From the NCBI RefSeq assembly GCF_905196875.1, contig NZ_CAJJWO010000002.1, forward strand, positions 62,001-126,000: 64,000 bases of DNA, read 5' to 3'. Every line of letters starts with the position of its first letter. Within the stretch, counting starts at the first letter, position 1. Shown in pieces: positions 52,471-61,158 of this stretch. The notes beneath the pieces were generated by a model. That model had not been told where the DNA came from. It searched no databases and saw nothing but the letters and a program-made list of their open reading frames with translations. The stretch is from an uncultured Parabacteroides sp. (GTDB taxonomy: Bacteria > Bacteroidota > Bacteroidia > Bacteroidales > Tannerellaceae). The position numbers and the translations under genes are program-made.

Positions 52471-54672
52471 TTACGGCACCCCTGCTGTTTTGCGATAGGC
52501 GCCACGCGCCACGCGGGTGATGAATGCCGGTTGCAGGCGTGAGAGGTAGCGACGGACACCCCGCTCGCCGATCCCGGCCGACTGGCAAAGCGGATAGAGA
52601 TCGGATAAGGAGAACTGCTCGGGTAAACTGTCGAATATTTTCCGGAAATTGTCCGGACAACTCAGTTCGGGTGTCTCGGTATCCGCTTGCAGCTGCGTCA
52701 TCAAAAGACGGCTATGCTCGATGCAAACTCCGGTGATCGCCATCGCCGCCCGGAAATGGAGATCGCTGCAGAAACGCTCGTCTACCCCGTAATCGAGGCT
52801 GGCGGCATCGAGAGCGGTAAAGATCATACAAAGACGAAATGTGATCAGCCCGTAACGCTTCACGACACTCAGGAAATCATCACTACCAAATACATCCGAT
52901 TCATTGAGCAAACGTCCGAAATGACGGTTCAGCTCCTCCCACTGCCTGACAGTCAGGCGTACCTGCAAACGACGTTTACGTAATAATAAGGCTACATCTT
53001 CAATCTTTTCGGAAAGTCTGTCCAGATGAGATTCGAAATCTATCGTCTCTTCCCCGGGCGACACGTCTTGCCAGACAGCTTTGCTGCGGCAGGTGTAGAG
53101 CAACAGGCGGCTGACCAGCCCGTTCTCCGTATTGGGTATCAGACGGGGAAACTGTCCCGGGGTACCGGCCAATAGTACCGCCAGGCGGGGACGGGGGATA
53201 CGGATCATCTCATTATCAGTCTTGCGTGACGAAGCCACAGGCTCGTGGTGGAATGCCTTGCGCAGCAGGTCGTCGAATTGCCCGTAATCCTGCCGCGAAG
53301 CGCTGATCAGGGTGTCGATTTCGCTGTCTGCCATCAGGCCACCTATTTCGCCGTTGTCAGCCAGATGCACCAACAACTTGGCTTTCGTTATCTGGGTAGG
53401 GATCAGGAAATAGCAGGTAGACTCCTTTTGCGGGGCTTCTGCCATCTGTACCGCCTTTCCTTTTCGGTGGGCAGTGGCCTTTTTCAGCTCCCACTCCTCC
53501 TGTGCCTGCCGGTAAGCCTCTTCCTTTCGTTTCGTCTCGTTTTCGATCAGCGAAGCATAACGATCGGCCAGGCGGCGCATATCGTTGATACACCCTTTGC
53601 CGTTGGCTGCCGGAGCCACTTCGACAGTGAAAAGGTGAGGGTAGACGCGTTTCCTGTTATACACTCCCCAGACACCCGGCAGACAGGCACTGAGCACGGT
53701 ACAGGCGGACAACAAGGCCATGTCGCGCTCGCGCGGGTCGGTGTAGAAACGGATGGCTTCGCTCAGGATTGTGGGTAGGTCGGCTGCCAGGCCGGCCGGT
53801 AAAAAGGAAGTCGATTCGCGTAGTTCTTCGCCCGAAATAAGAGGGGGTGCCGTAAGTGCCGCTTCTGTCCCGAGCGTGGCCGGTAGGGTGGAGCGTTCTT
53901 CGCTATTTCCCTGGTAGGCTGATGATAAGGCCTGACGAATCTCTTCCTCCGTAAAGTCGGGGGCGGTCAACAGGGGAGTGCAAAAAACGGCTGTCTCGTC
54001 GTAGCTGAAGCCCCGGCGGTTGGCCTCGCAGCCGAGACGGTAGACTGTCTGGTTGCGGTTGCCTTCCAGAGCCGGATGGCTGCGTAGCCAGTCGTGTACA
54101 AATACCTGTGCCGGGACGACGGACGAAGGAGAAAAGACTTCGGCTTCGGGGTTGTAGTAAGCTTCCGGATCATAGCTTACGTAGCAGCAACGGCTGATGT
54201 CCTTACAGGCACGGTCGCAGAACAGACCTGCCAGTCGCTCGTAATGGGCAGCCACTGCTGCAAAGGCGGCAGGGTGCTCGTCTCTACCGGTATCGACGGC
54301 GACAAATACTTTCAGTCCCTGGCCTCCGGGACTGACGAAGAGGGCCAGCGTGGAAGGTTGTCCGCGCAGCCGGGCAGCCAACCCTTCGGGGTCGGCCACA
54401 TGATCGAAATCGAGTCCTGCGATCTGCGAGTAAGTCACCAGCTGGTTAGCCCGGTGACCGCCCTCGAACAATCCCGAGGGAGTGAAGCCCGGCAGCTGTT
54501 TCTTTTGTTGCCGGCATTCCTCCTTATCTCCTGCGGCTAAAGCGGTACGGTAAGCAACGATCGGGTATTCCCAGCGGTGGGTGCGGATCAGGATAATGAT
54601 TTCTTCCAACGTGCAGGGTTTGGATGACGGTAGGTAAAGTCTCTCGAAAAAGGAAATTGAGTGTGCATTCAT
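52471..54672 (-). CDS. VirE-N / DUF3987 primase-helicase-like protein
   Basis: The 733-residue protein has a BT4734/VirE N-terminal domain (about 1-180: FTPSGLFEGGHRANQLVTYSQIAGLDFDH, FVSPGGQGLKVFVAVD, CCYVSYDPEAYYNPEA), which resembles primase folds. A small linker domain (YRLGCEANRRGFSYDETAVF) follows, then a DUF3987 domain (about 290-640) with the NTP-binding-like APAANGKGCINDM and PRLAVLLAGTPGQF. A winged-helix-like tail ends it (LSDLYPLCQSAGIGERGVRRYLSRL). Such proteins recur near HU-like genes and phage- or plasmid-derived islands of Bacteroidota. The role in replication is inferred. The DNA is visibly richer in G+C than the neighbours. Confidence 0.85.
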   Translation of the reverse strand: MNAHSISFFERLYLPSSKPCTLEEIIILIRTHRWEYPIVAYRTALAAGDKEECRQQKKQLPGFTPSGLFEGGHRANQLVTYSQIAGLDFDHVADPEGLAARLRGQPSTLALFVSPGGQGLKVFVAVDTGRDEHPAAFAAVAAHYERLAGLFCDRACKDISRCCYVSYDPEAYYNPEAEVFSPSSVVPAQVFVHDWLRSHPALEGNRNQTVYRLGCEANRRGFSYDETAVFCTPLLTAPDFTEEEIRQALSSAYQGNSEERSTLPATLGTEAALTAPPLISGEELRESTSFLPAGLAADLPTILSEAIRFYTDPRERDMALLSACTVLSACLPGVWGVYNRKRVYPHLFTVEVAPAANGKGCINDMRRLADRYASLIENETKRKEEAYRQAQEEWELKKATAHRKGKAVQMAEAPQKESTCYFLIPTQITKAKLLVHLADNGEIGGLMADSEIDTLISASRQDYGQFDDLLRKAFHHEPVASSRKTDNEMIRIPRPRLAVLLAGTPGQFPRLIPNTENGLVSRLLLYTCRSKAVWQDVSPGEETIDFESHLDRLSEKIEDVALLLRKRRLQVRLTVRQWEELNRHFGRLLNESDVFGSDDFLSVVKRYGLITFRLCMIFTALDAASLDYGVDERFCSDLHFRAAMAITGVCIEHSRLLMTQLQADTETPELSCPDNFRKIFDSLPEQFSLSDLYPLCQSAGIGERGVRRYLSRLQPAFITRVARGAYRKTAGVP

Positions 54673-54746
54673 AATGATTGAATTTAATGGTTATACAACT
54701 TGTTAGTCGATATACGAAAGTAGCTTTTCCAATTCAGATAGTCAAG

Positions 54747-54845
54747 CATGCGAAACGACCGGTAGCTGTTGTCATTCATGCCTCTCATGATAGCGTGGCT
54801 GGCTTTTGCAGGTATAAATGAAGAGTATGCCGGTCGTTTCGTATG
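54747..54845. repeat. Inverted repeat between the small gene and the DUF3987 gene
   Basis: CATGCGAAACGACCGG (54747-54762) and CCGGTCGTTTCGTATG (54830-54845) are reverse complements with one mismatch, 67 nt apart. They lie in the 191-bp gap. They could form a large stem-loop in the transcript or mark two operator or recombination half-sites. No -7 box is convincing in the spacer. Confidence 0.6.
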
Positions 54846-54863
54846 CGGGGAGCGAGTAAATAT

Positions 54864-55214
54864 TTATTTACCCAGTTCCCTATTCTTGTCCGACATGTAA
54901 TAATAGCGGGCGATGGTGGCTTCGGTGACTTCGAAACCGAAGATATCGCAGAGTAGCCTGAACAGTCGGCCGTCGTGCATACAGCCAGGAGTGTTTTTCA
55001 GGATATGGTCGATGTCTTTCAGTGCGAAGCTGATGGAAATCTGTATCGCTTGCGGGACATGCTGCCTGTCTTCGGGATAGATAACAGCGGCTCCCAGCTT
55101 GTTTCGAAGCTCTGACTTGCAGCGTTTCAATTTCCGTTTGTTACTGCGCGACAGCTTGCCGCATTCATCTTTCATCCGGCGAAGCCGTTCGATCTCGCTG
55201 TGCAGGGCTTCCAA
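54864..55214 (-). CDS. Small basic helical protein of unknown function, start unresolved
   Basis: I do not recognise the family. The 116-residue frame opens with a basic coiled-coil-like segment (ALHSEIERLRRMKDECGKLSRSNKRKLKRCKSELRNKL) followed by a globular helical part (FALKDIDHILKN, LFRLLCDIFGFEVTEATIARYYYMSDKNRELGK). It could be a small nucleic-acid-binding partner of the DUF3987 protein. The only standard start in frame is TTG at 55214, but the frame stays open upstream through EKKETPFAAPSS, so the true start may be a rare codon. Alternatively, an ATG at 55252 is separated from this frame by a run of eight A residues; nine would join them. Confidence 0.6.
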   Translation of the reverse strand: MEALHSEIERLRRMKDECGKLSRSNKRKLKRCKSELRNKLGAAVIYPEDRQHVPQAIQISISFALKDIDHILKNTPGCMHDGRLFRLLCDIFGFEVTEATIARYYYMSDKNRELGK

Positions 55215-55290
55215 TGAGGAAGGGGCTGCAAAAGGGGTTTCTTTTTTTTCATTCCATTGAATGTTTATGTTGTGAATATTTCTAACGACG

Positions 55291-55320
55291 AAGCCCCGGA
55301 AGACGAATCCCCCGGGGCTT
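55291..55320 (+). terminator. GC-rich hairpin with T-run
   Basis: AAGCCCCGG (55291-55299) pairs with CCGGGGCTT (55312-55320), followed by GTTTTTGTC on the plus strand. The orientation suits plus-strand transcription, which has no gene here, so it may block antisense read-through into surface gene B. The rest of the 270-bp gap (55215-55484) shows no gene. Confidence 0.5.
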
Positions 55321-55484
55321 GTTTTTGTCTGTTGTTGCTCTTCACAGAGATCGAACAGAAGAACTTTATTTCATTACTTTAGTATTAATATCGACCGCTT
55401 GTTCACCCTCACGGGGTACTTGGTTGATTCTTGTCCGATATCACCGCGCAGTCAAATTTAAATTTATTGATTATAAATAGTTTC

Positions 55485-58400
55485 TTATTTTACAATTGCT
55501 TTAACAGCAGCTTCACCTTCTACGGCTACGACAACTACACCAGCAGGAGCTGCGATAGAAGCGTTGTCGGAAGAAAGAACCGTGTTGGCAATTGTCTGAC
55601 CAAGAACGTTGCTGATGGTAACTTTCTTACCGGCTGCACCGTTGATAGTCACTGCACCTTCAGAAGCAATTACGCTGATAGAAGAAACTGTTACATCTTC
55701 GTTAGCAACCGGGGCACGTTTAACGTTTTCTTCGATACCGAATACATCACCGTTTTCGTAACCTTTTTCTACAACCAATGTTCCGTTGATCCATTTCAGA
55801 TAACCTTCGTTACTTACTTCACCTACACCATTTGCATAAGCCTTAGCGAATTCTTCTGCTGTTTCATAACGATTATCATCACCCAGATATTCCTTGTACT
55901 GAGTCTGAATCTTGAATGTCTTAGCATCGCTATCTACATAACGGAAGGCGAACTTAGCAACATTGAATGCAGGATCAGTCATACCGATCTTAACTGTTTC
56001 GCCACCCTGACGAGTAACATACAGTGTATCGTTTGTATGGAAACCTTCTACGAATGACAATTTAGCACGTTTTTCGCCAGCTTCATTGCTGTTGATATAC
56101 CAGTTGTTATGAATATGATTTACACCATATACGTTAGCTGTGTCGATCAGGTTCACCAGGAAGCGACCGTAAACTGTATCGATACCACCGATGATAGGAT
56201 CATGACCCGGGATTTCGCAGTCTTCAGTATGCAGGCCGAATGAAGGATTCAATGTCAACAGATACTGGTAAGTCGTATTCAATACACCATCAGCATCCCA
56301 ACGGTTGATGTAAGCTGTATCAGCAAAGATTGCCGGGTTTACACTGAACTGGTTGATGTTGTCAATGTTCAGGAAGCTCAATGTGTCTTTTTCTACTACA
56401 GACTTAGCGTCACGTTTTTCATACAATACCTGTGAGTTGTTTTCGTCGCGGAACAAGCTGATAGTATCACCCCATTCGATAGCGATTTTGTGGTATTCAG
56501 ATGCATCAGCAGCTTCTACTACCATTACAGAGTTGTTGTCGGGAGCATATGTCTGCATACGTTCCAAAGAACCGTTCTCTGCACTGTTTGCCAGATACAT
56601 TTTGTCTGAACTTAAAACAGCATTATCTTCAGTTCCGGTGATTTCAACGAAGTTATAACCATTCGGTTTTACCTTCAATGCGAAACGAATTGCGTCATTA
56701 GCATCATCCTTATTATCTTCATCGCAAGCATAGAAATTGAACTTTGGAGTTTCATCGAATGTTACGAACTCACGGTTAGAAACTTTCTGGAAAGCATATG
56801 GAAGGATAGCCAATGTATCTTTCTTAACGTCTTTATGACCAGCAGCCAGGAAGCCGTTCTTGTCCTTATTCAATGTAGCGTATTCAGTGATAACATATAC
56901 AGTGTCTACTTTTGTATACTTATTATCATCGTCTTTTTTCATTGCGAAGTGTAATTTCCACTTGTCTGCTTCTTCCTGATCTGCAACGGCACCGATCTGG
57001 TGGCTGTTGTTGTGATTTTCAATGAAATAAGCATTGTGGTTACCACCGATAGCATGATACTGACCTAAGAAGTAATTGTTGCTTCTCAGCGTATTTTCAG
57101 TTGTATGCATATAACCTTGGAAGTTGTCCTTCTTAACTGATTCTGTCAGGTAAACGATGTCGTTATAATCACCTTTCAGGTTAGATTCAGAAGTAGAATA
57201 TTTAGCCACACCACTGATTTTTGCTTCCGGAGTAATATATACTTCAAACTTATCATTGTCACGTACACGCAACTGAACACCTGTAATCTTAACATTCGGA
57301 TTTTCACGGTTTGTCAATGTGAATGTATTTGTACTCAGATTGGCTTTTGTCACCATCCATTGTGCTTCAGGTGCAGACTCTGCGACTGTGCTTGATGACA
57401 CATAATCAGCTACAGAAGTAGGATCTTTAGCATCTACTTCCCAAGCACCTTTTGATCCATCTGAATTCTGAGCTTCTTTATTCCATACATATTGTACACC
57501 ATCCTTATCGTAAGAAACAGCCAGAATACCGTTCAGCTTATAAGCTTCATCATCTTTGTTCGCATTAGCTTTCGTATCAGCATAAGTGATGTTCCACAGT
57601 TTACCCAGTAATTCTTTAACCGGATAGATATTGTTTGCACCCAGTTCGATATACGGTAATTTAGTCTTGTCTGTTACTGTTTTCACAGATGTCAGATAGA
57701 ATTTCTTATCAACTTCCAATACTGAAACAGTATAGCTACCAACCATCATCTTGGCGATAACATTCGTTGTAGGATTGCTAAGATCATACATGAATTTGAA
57801 TGTATTTACATAATTCTTATCACCTGCCTGATCTTTATCGTATTCTTTTTGAGAAACCCATGCAAATGTACCGACAGCATTGTCACCGGAGATTTTAGCT
57901 TTATTCAATACCAACATCTTAGCTTCAGCATCCTTAGCATTTTTGTTATCCCAAAGAACATAAGTGCTGCTTCCTGTAGAAGTTTCTTTCTGATAGATCT
58001 TACCGCTGAAGATATCGCTGTTTTCGAGAACGTCTTTGCTATCTTTTTCGATTGCGATAGTCATTTCAAAGCCTGGGTTCAGGATAGCGTCCAGCTTGCT
58101 GTTGATAACAAGCCCCATAGGAGCTTCGTAGAAACCGATAACTGCGTTTGTACCTCCGTCTACAGCTTCGCCATCTTCAGTGATATTGCCTGTTTTATGA
58201 GACAACATAACACCATTATCATACTTAGCCATACCGGTAAGTTGAGCCGTTCCGTCAGCCATTGTCCATTGGATAGCTTTGCCATCTTTGATTTGTAAGC
58301 TGGTGAATGTATAATAATAAGCAATATCATTATCATTCGTTTCGCTTACTTTCCACAGATAGCCTTTGTAATCAGAACCATCGAATGTTTCTGTTGAAAC

Positions 58401-60017
58401 TGTTCCGTTAGTAGCAGCATACAGATATTCCATATTTCCGTCAGCCTGTAGTACGCCAACCAAAGCATAGCCGGAAGGTACACCTGCATACAGCTTCTGA
58501 TCGTTAGACTTTTGAGTTCCACCAACTACGATACCGCCTGATGTATATACGCTACCATCAATTTTCTGTGGGGTTGCAGATACATACAGTGCGCCTGCTG
58601 TTGCTGTGGCACTACCTTGAGTAAACTTAATGGCACCACCAGTTGAGATTTCAACAGTCGGAGCATCAGCTACCGGTACAGTAACATAGGTTGCAGCAGC
58701 AGCTTTTGTTGTCGTTGTCGTTGCTAATGCTACCGTTTTGCCGGCACGTTCAGAAGCAACAGAGATCAGTTTGCTACCTTCCAATCTCCAGGAAGCTCTT
58801 GCAGACTGAGCAGCGGTTGGTTCTTCTGAAATCAGATCTTTTTCTTCAGTAGCAATTACATAATTGCCGTCCTCATCTGTTACAACAGAGACATAATTCT
58901 CATCTTTGAAATAGAAAGGAGCAGCAACAGTAAGTTTTCCGCCTGCGTCTGGTGTAACAGCAGTTACTTTACCGTCTGTATCAACTGTAGCATTATCAAG
59001 GCCAGGAAGATTATCGGCAGGAGTTGCATATGTAGCTGCAATGATAGCGACTGTTCCTGTCACGTTTTCAGATTCACCGTCTGCTGTTGTTAAAGTAGAA
59101 ATGACCATGCCAGAAGCATCTGTCGTTGTTTTTACCACTGTACCAACAGCGCTATACAGATATGCTTTTTCAGCATCAGCCGGTTCATCAGTAGAACAAA
59201 CGATACCATCGCTTGTTATCTTCAACCATACACTACCCAACTTGATAGCACCATCAGCTTCCAATGTAATTTCAGTACCACTGCTTCCTAAAGTAGGTGC
59301 AGCTGCATCAACGCCTGCAGTTAAGAGTACATCATTAGTAGCCTTAATCTTTTTAGATGCGATATCCCATTTTTCTTGAGCGTCGAAACTACTTGTGCTT
59401 GTCAAGTTCTTTAATCCATCCAAAGCAGCTGGATCAGAATCAACAGCAGCCTTCCAATTCAGAACCTTACTGTCTGTTGTCAAATCAACAACTTCTTGGG
59501 TTGAAACGATAGTACCTAAAGCGAATCCATCCTGTGTGTTTGCTGTAGTTACAGCAGCAGCATCACTTCCAAACAAACCTGCAGCAGCGACACTACTTCC
59601 TGCAGCCTCTAAAGAAAGAACGCCATCAGCAATAGACAATACTTTGCCATCAGCTGTTGTCAACTTACCCGTAGTTGTATTCAGTGTAAAGATCAAAGCA
59701 CCATCAGCTTTAGCTTGCATAACCAAAGCACCATTAGCATCGGCTGCTAAATAATAAGCAGCCTCACCACTAGCAGAAGCAGTCAGGTTGTGACCATCTG
59801 TAGTCGCAACCATCTTCCAAATACAAGAGGTTCCAGCAGCAAATGTTTCGCTATCGAATGTATAGCCTGTAAATTCGCCAGCTTCATTAGTCAGAGCCAC
59901 CGCTGTTACATACTGAGCCACCCCGTCACCAGCCGGCAGGATCATTGCATCTACTGCGTAGAACAATCCACCAGAAGCTAACAGCGCAGCTACTAACGTA
60001 GAAAACTTTTTGTTCAT
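55485..60017 (-). CDS. DUF6383 surface protein B (S-layer-like, phase-variable)
   Basis: At 1510 residues this is the larger paralogue of surface protein A. A signal peptide (MNKKFSTLVAALLASGGLFYAVDA) begins the chain. The body has Ala/Thr/Ser/Val-rich and acidic stretches, including a low-complexity N-terminal third. The last 65 residues (from VSSISVIASEGAVTINGAAG) match protein A almost residue by residue and end in the same AVKAIVK. The tail has the look of a type IX secretion sorting signal (ISNVLGQ, PAGVVVV), and sprA lies at the window's right end. The body diverges from protein A far more than the ends do, as expected for antigenic variants. It is likely silent in the orientation shown. 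Confidence 0.8.
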   Translation of the reverse strand: MNKKFSTLVAALLASGGLFYAVDAMILPAGDGVAQYVTAVALTNEAGEFTGYTFDSETFAAGTSCIWKMVATTDGHNLTASASGEAAYYLAADANGALVMQAKADGALIFTLNTTTGKLTTADGKVLSIADGVLSLEAAGSSVAAAGLFGSDAAAVTTANTQDGFALGTIVSTQEVVDLTTDSKVLNWKAAVDSDPAALDGLKNLTSTSSFDAQEKWDIASKKIKATNDVLLTAGVDAAAPTLGSSGTEITLEADGAIKLGSVWLKITSDGIVCSTDEPADAEKAYLYSAVGTVVKTTTDASGMVISTLTTADGESENVTGTVAIIAATYATPADNLPGLDNATVDTDGKVTAVTPDAGGKLTVAAPFYFKDENYVSVVTDEDGNYVIATEEKDLISEEPTAAQSARASWRLEGSKLISVASERAGKTVALATTTTTKAAAATYVTVPVADAPTVEISTGGAIKFTQGSATATAGALYVSATPQKIDGSVYTSGGIVVGGTQKSNDQKLYAGVPSGYALVGVLQADGNMEYLYAATNGTVSTETFDGSDYKGYLWKVSETNDNDIAYYYTFTSLQIKDGKAIQWTMADGTAQLTGMAKYDNGVMLSHKTGNITEDGEAVDGGTNAVIGFYEAPMGLVINSKLDAILNPGFEMTIAIEKDSKDVLENSDIFSGKIYQKETSTGSSTYVLWDNKNAKDAEAKMLVLNKAKISGDNAVGTFAWVSQKEYDKDQAGDKNYVNTFKFMYDLSNPTTNVIAKMMVGSYTVSVLEVDKKFYLTSVKTVTDKTKLPYIELGANNIYPVKELLGKLWNITYADTKANANKDDEAYKLNGILAVSYDKDGVQYVWNKEAQNSDGSKGAWEVDAKDPTSVADYVSSSTVAESAPEAQWMVTKANLSTNTFTLTNRENPNVKITGVQLRVRDNDKFEVYITPEAKISGVAKYSTSESNLKGDYNDIVYLTESVKKDNFQGYMHTTENTLRSNNYFLGQYHAIGGNHNAYFIENHNNSHQIGAVADQEEADKWKLHFAMKKDDDNKYTKVDTVYVITEYATLNKDKNGFLAAGHKDVKKDTLAILPYAFQKVSNREFVTFDETPKFNFYACDEDNKDDANDAIRFALKVKPNGYNFVEITGTEDNAVLSSDKMYLANSAENGSLERMQTYAPDNNSVMVVEAADASEYHKIAIEWGDTISLFRDENNSQVLYEKRDAKSVVEKDTLSFLNIDNINQFSVNPAIFADTAYINRWDADGVLNTTYQYLLTLNPSFGLHTEDCEIPGHDPIIGGIDTVYGRFLVNLIDTANVYGVNHIHNNWYINSNEAGEKRAKLSFVEGFHTNDTLYVTRQGGETVKIGMTDPAFNVAKFAFRYVDSDAKTFKIQTQYKEYLGDDNRYETAEEFAKAYANGVGEVSNEGYLKWINGTLVVEKGYENGDVFGIEENVKRAPVANEDVTVSSISVIASEGAVTINGAAGKKVTISNVLGQTIANTVLSSDNASIAAPAGVVVVAVEGEAAVKAIVK

Positions 60018-60110
60018 AATTCTTTAATTTAATATTAATAATAGTGTTACTAAAAAGCCTGTTTGTAGAGGATGCCTTAGCCTTGTCAATTGTTAAATGA
60101 CTAGCTAAAA

Positions 60111-60290
60111 CGTTCCTTTTTTCTAGTCATGTTTTTGGGGGAGATTTGACTTTGTGTAGAAAAGGGCTAATTTTATACTAACTTTGCTATCCGGTTGATA
60201 AGAAAGCACATAGATTAGGTAAAATAATTTGAAAAAGGATTGTAGATTTAAAATTAAGCTATACCTTTGCATGACTAGAAAAAAGGAACG
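60111..60290 (+). promoter_or_regulatory. Invertible promoter cassette B (21-bp inverted repeats), read as OFF
   Basis: The arm 60111-60131 (CGTTCCTTTTTTCTAGTCAT plus G) and the arm 60270-60290 are exact reverse complements around a 138-bp spacer. TACCTTTG (60262-60269), a perfect -7 box with ATTG 19 nt upstream (60239-60242), faces right, away from surface gene B. The gene should therefore be OFF in this sequence. The arms share an 18-nt core with cassette A, and the spacers share CTTTGCTAT, TTGATAAGAAAGCA and AAAAAGGAT. No TAnnTTTG box faces gene B. Confidence 0.8.
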
Positions 60291-60395
60291 ATTTTTCTAG
60301 TCAGTCATTTTTACTCTTTATCCTTTATTATTCAAAAGATATATGCTTGATTATGCCATTTCCATGATGGTTTCTAAATTAGCTTCGTTATGTAT

Positions 60396-60415
60396 AATGT
60401 ACGCATGCGTACATT
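60396..60415. promoter_or_regulatory. Perfect 20-bp GTACG palindrome near cassette B
   Basis: AATGTACGCATGCGTACATT is a perfect palindrome 105 bp outside the cassette on the side away from the gene. Cassette A has a near-identical palindrome at the matching place (14121-14136). It may be a binding site for a recombinase, accessory protein or regulator of the switch. Confidence 0.55.
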
Positions 60416-60477
60416 AGTATTATTAGTTACCTTGGGGATAAAAATCAATAGATTTCACAGAAAGACGTTTTTTGGCA

Positions 60478-60515
60478 TAAAAAAGGGGTGATTTCCTTTA
60501 GAAAGGAACCACCCC
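60478..60515 (-). terminator. Terminator of the gpmI-DUF3109 operon
   Basis: On the minus strand a GGGGTGG/CCACCCC-type hairpin with one bulge (60485-60515) is followed by TTTTTTT (60484-60478), 50 nt past the DUF3109 stop. It also shields gene B's control region from operon read-through. Confidence 0.75.
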
Positions 60516-60564
60516 GGATTGGGTATTTACATTAAAAGAATGCGGCTATGTAGGAATATTCGAA

Positions 60565-61158
60565 CTAATCCGATATTTCCTGCTCCTTCTGTCGGAGCCA
60601 CTCTTCGGCGACTTCTACCAGCGACTCATACCATTTCTGCCCGAATTTGCGGGTGAGAGGTTCTTTGAGGAATTTGTATAGCGGCAGTTTTTCCTTTTGG
60701 CCCAGTATCTCGGCGGCTTTGCAGATCTTCCAGCGGTCGTAGTTGACGGCGCGGAAGTCCCTGTATTGGGTAACGCGTACGGGATAAAGGTGACAGGATA
60801 CCGGTTTGTAGAAAGATACTTTGCCTTCGCGATAAGCCTTTTCGATGGCACATTTGCAGGTACCGTCGTTGTCGTAGCAAGTGAAGACACAGTCTTTGCC
60901 GTTGACGATGGAAGTGACGATATCACCTTCACAGTCGATGAAGGCAACGCCTTGCTTCTTTATCACTGCCTGTGCTTCGGGTGCCAGATCGTCCCAGATA
61001 ATCGGGAGCACTTTCTCAAGCTCCGCTATTTCTTTTTTGTCTAATGGGGCACCTGAGTCGCCTTCTACACAACAGATACCTTTGCATTGGCTGAGGTCGC
61101 AAATAAAATTAGCCTCGATGAGATCGAGGCTAACCAGGGTGTCTTCTATTTGGATCAT
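60565..61158 (-). CDS. DUF3109-family cysteine-cluster protein
   Basis: The 197-residue protein is of the DUF3109 family, related to YkgJ-type zinc or iron cluster proteins. Its cysteines are arranged as C20-x4-C25-x3-C29-C30 (FICDLSQCKGICC), then C-x3-C and C-x-C (CVFTCYDNDGTCKC), then SCHLYPVR with Cys-His. This pattern suggests a metal-binding site. No enzymatic activity is established that I know of. It overlaps the end of gpmI by 4 nt, so the two are translationally coupled; the link to glycolysis is unexplained. Confidence 0.85.
   Translation of the reverse strand: MIQIEDTLVSLDLIEANFICDLSQCKGICCVEGDSGAPLDKKEIAELEKVLPIIWDDLAPEAQAVIKKQGVAFIDCEGDIVTSIVNGKDCVFTCYDNDGTCKCAIEKAYREGKVSFYKPVSCHLYPVRVTQYRDFRAVNYDRWKICKAAEILGQKEKLPLYKFLKEPLTRKFGQKWYESLVEVAEEWLRQKEQEISD

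Larger units (their letters stand above)
60018..60564. other. 547-bp regulatory gap upstream of surface protein B
   Basis: No gene is seen. From left to right it holds the 93-nt leader of surface protein B, the inverted-repeat cassette (60111-60290), an AT-rich stretch, the 20-bp palindrome (60396-60415) and the terminator of the DUF3109 gene (60478-60515). Confidence 0.8.

Noticed and set aside
54747..54845. A fourth invertible promoter
   Set aside because: No convincing TAnnTTTG box lies between the arms and the arms resemble none of the other cassettes, so it is kept as a hairpin repeat only.
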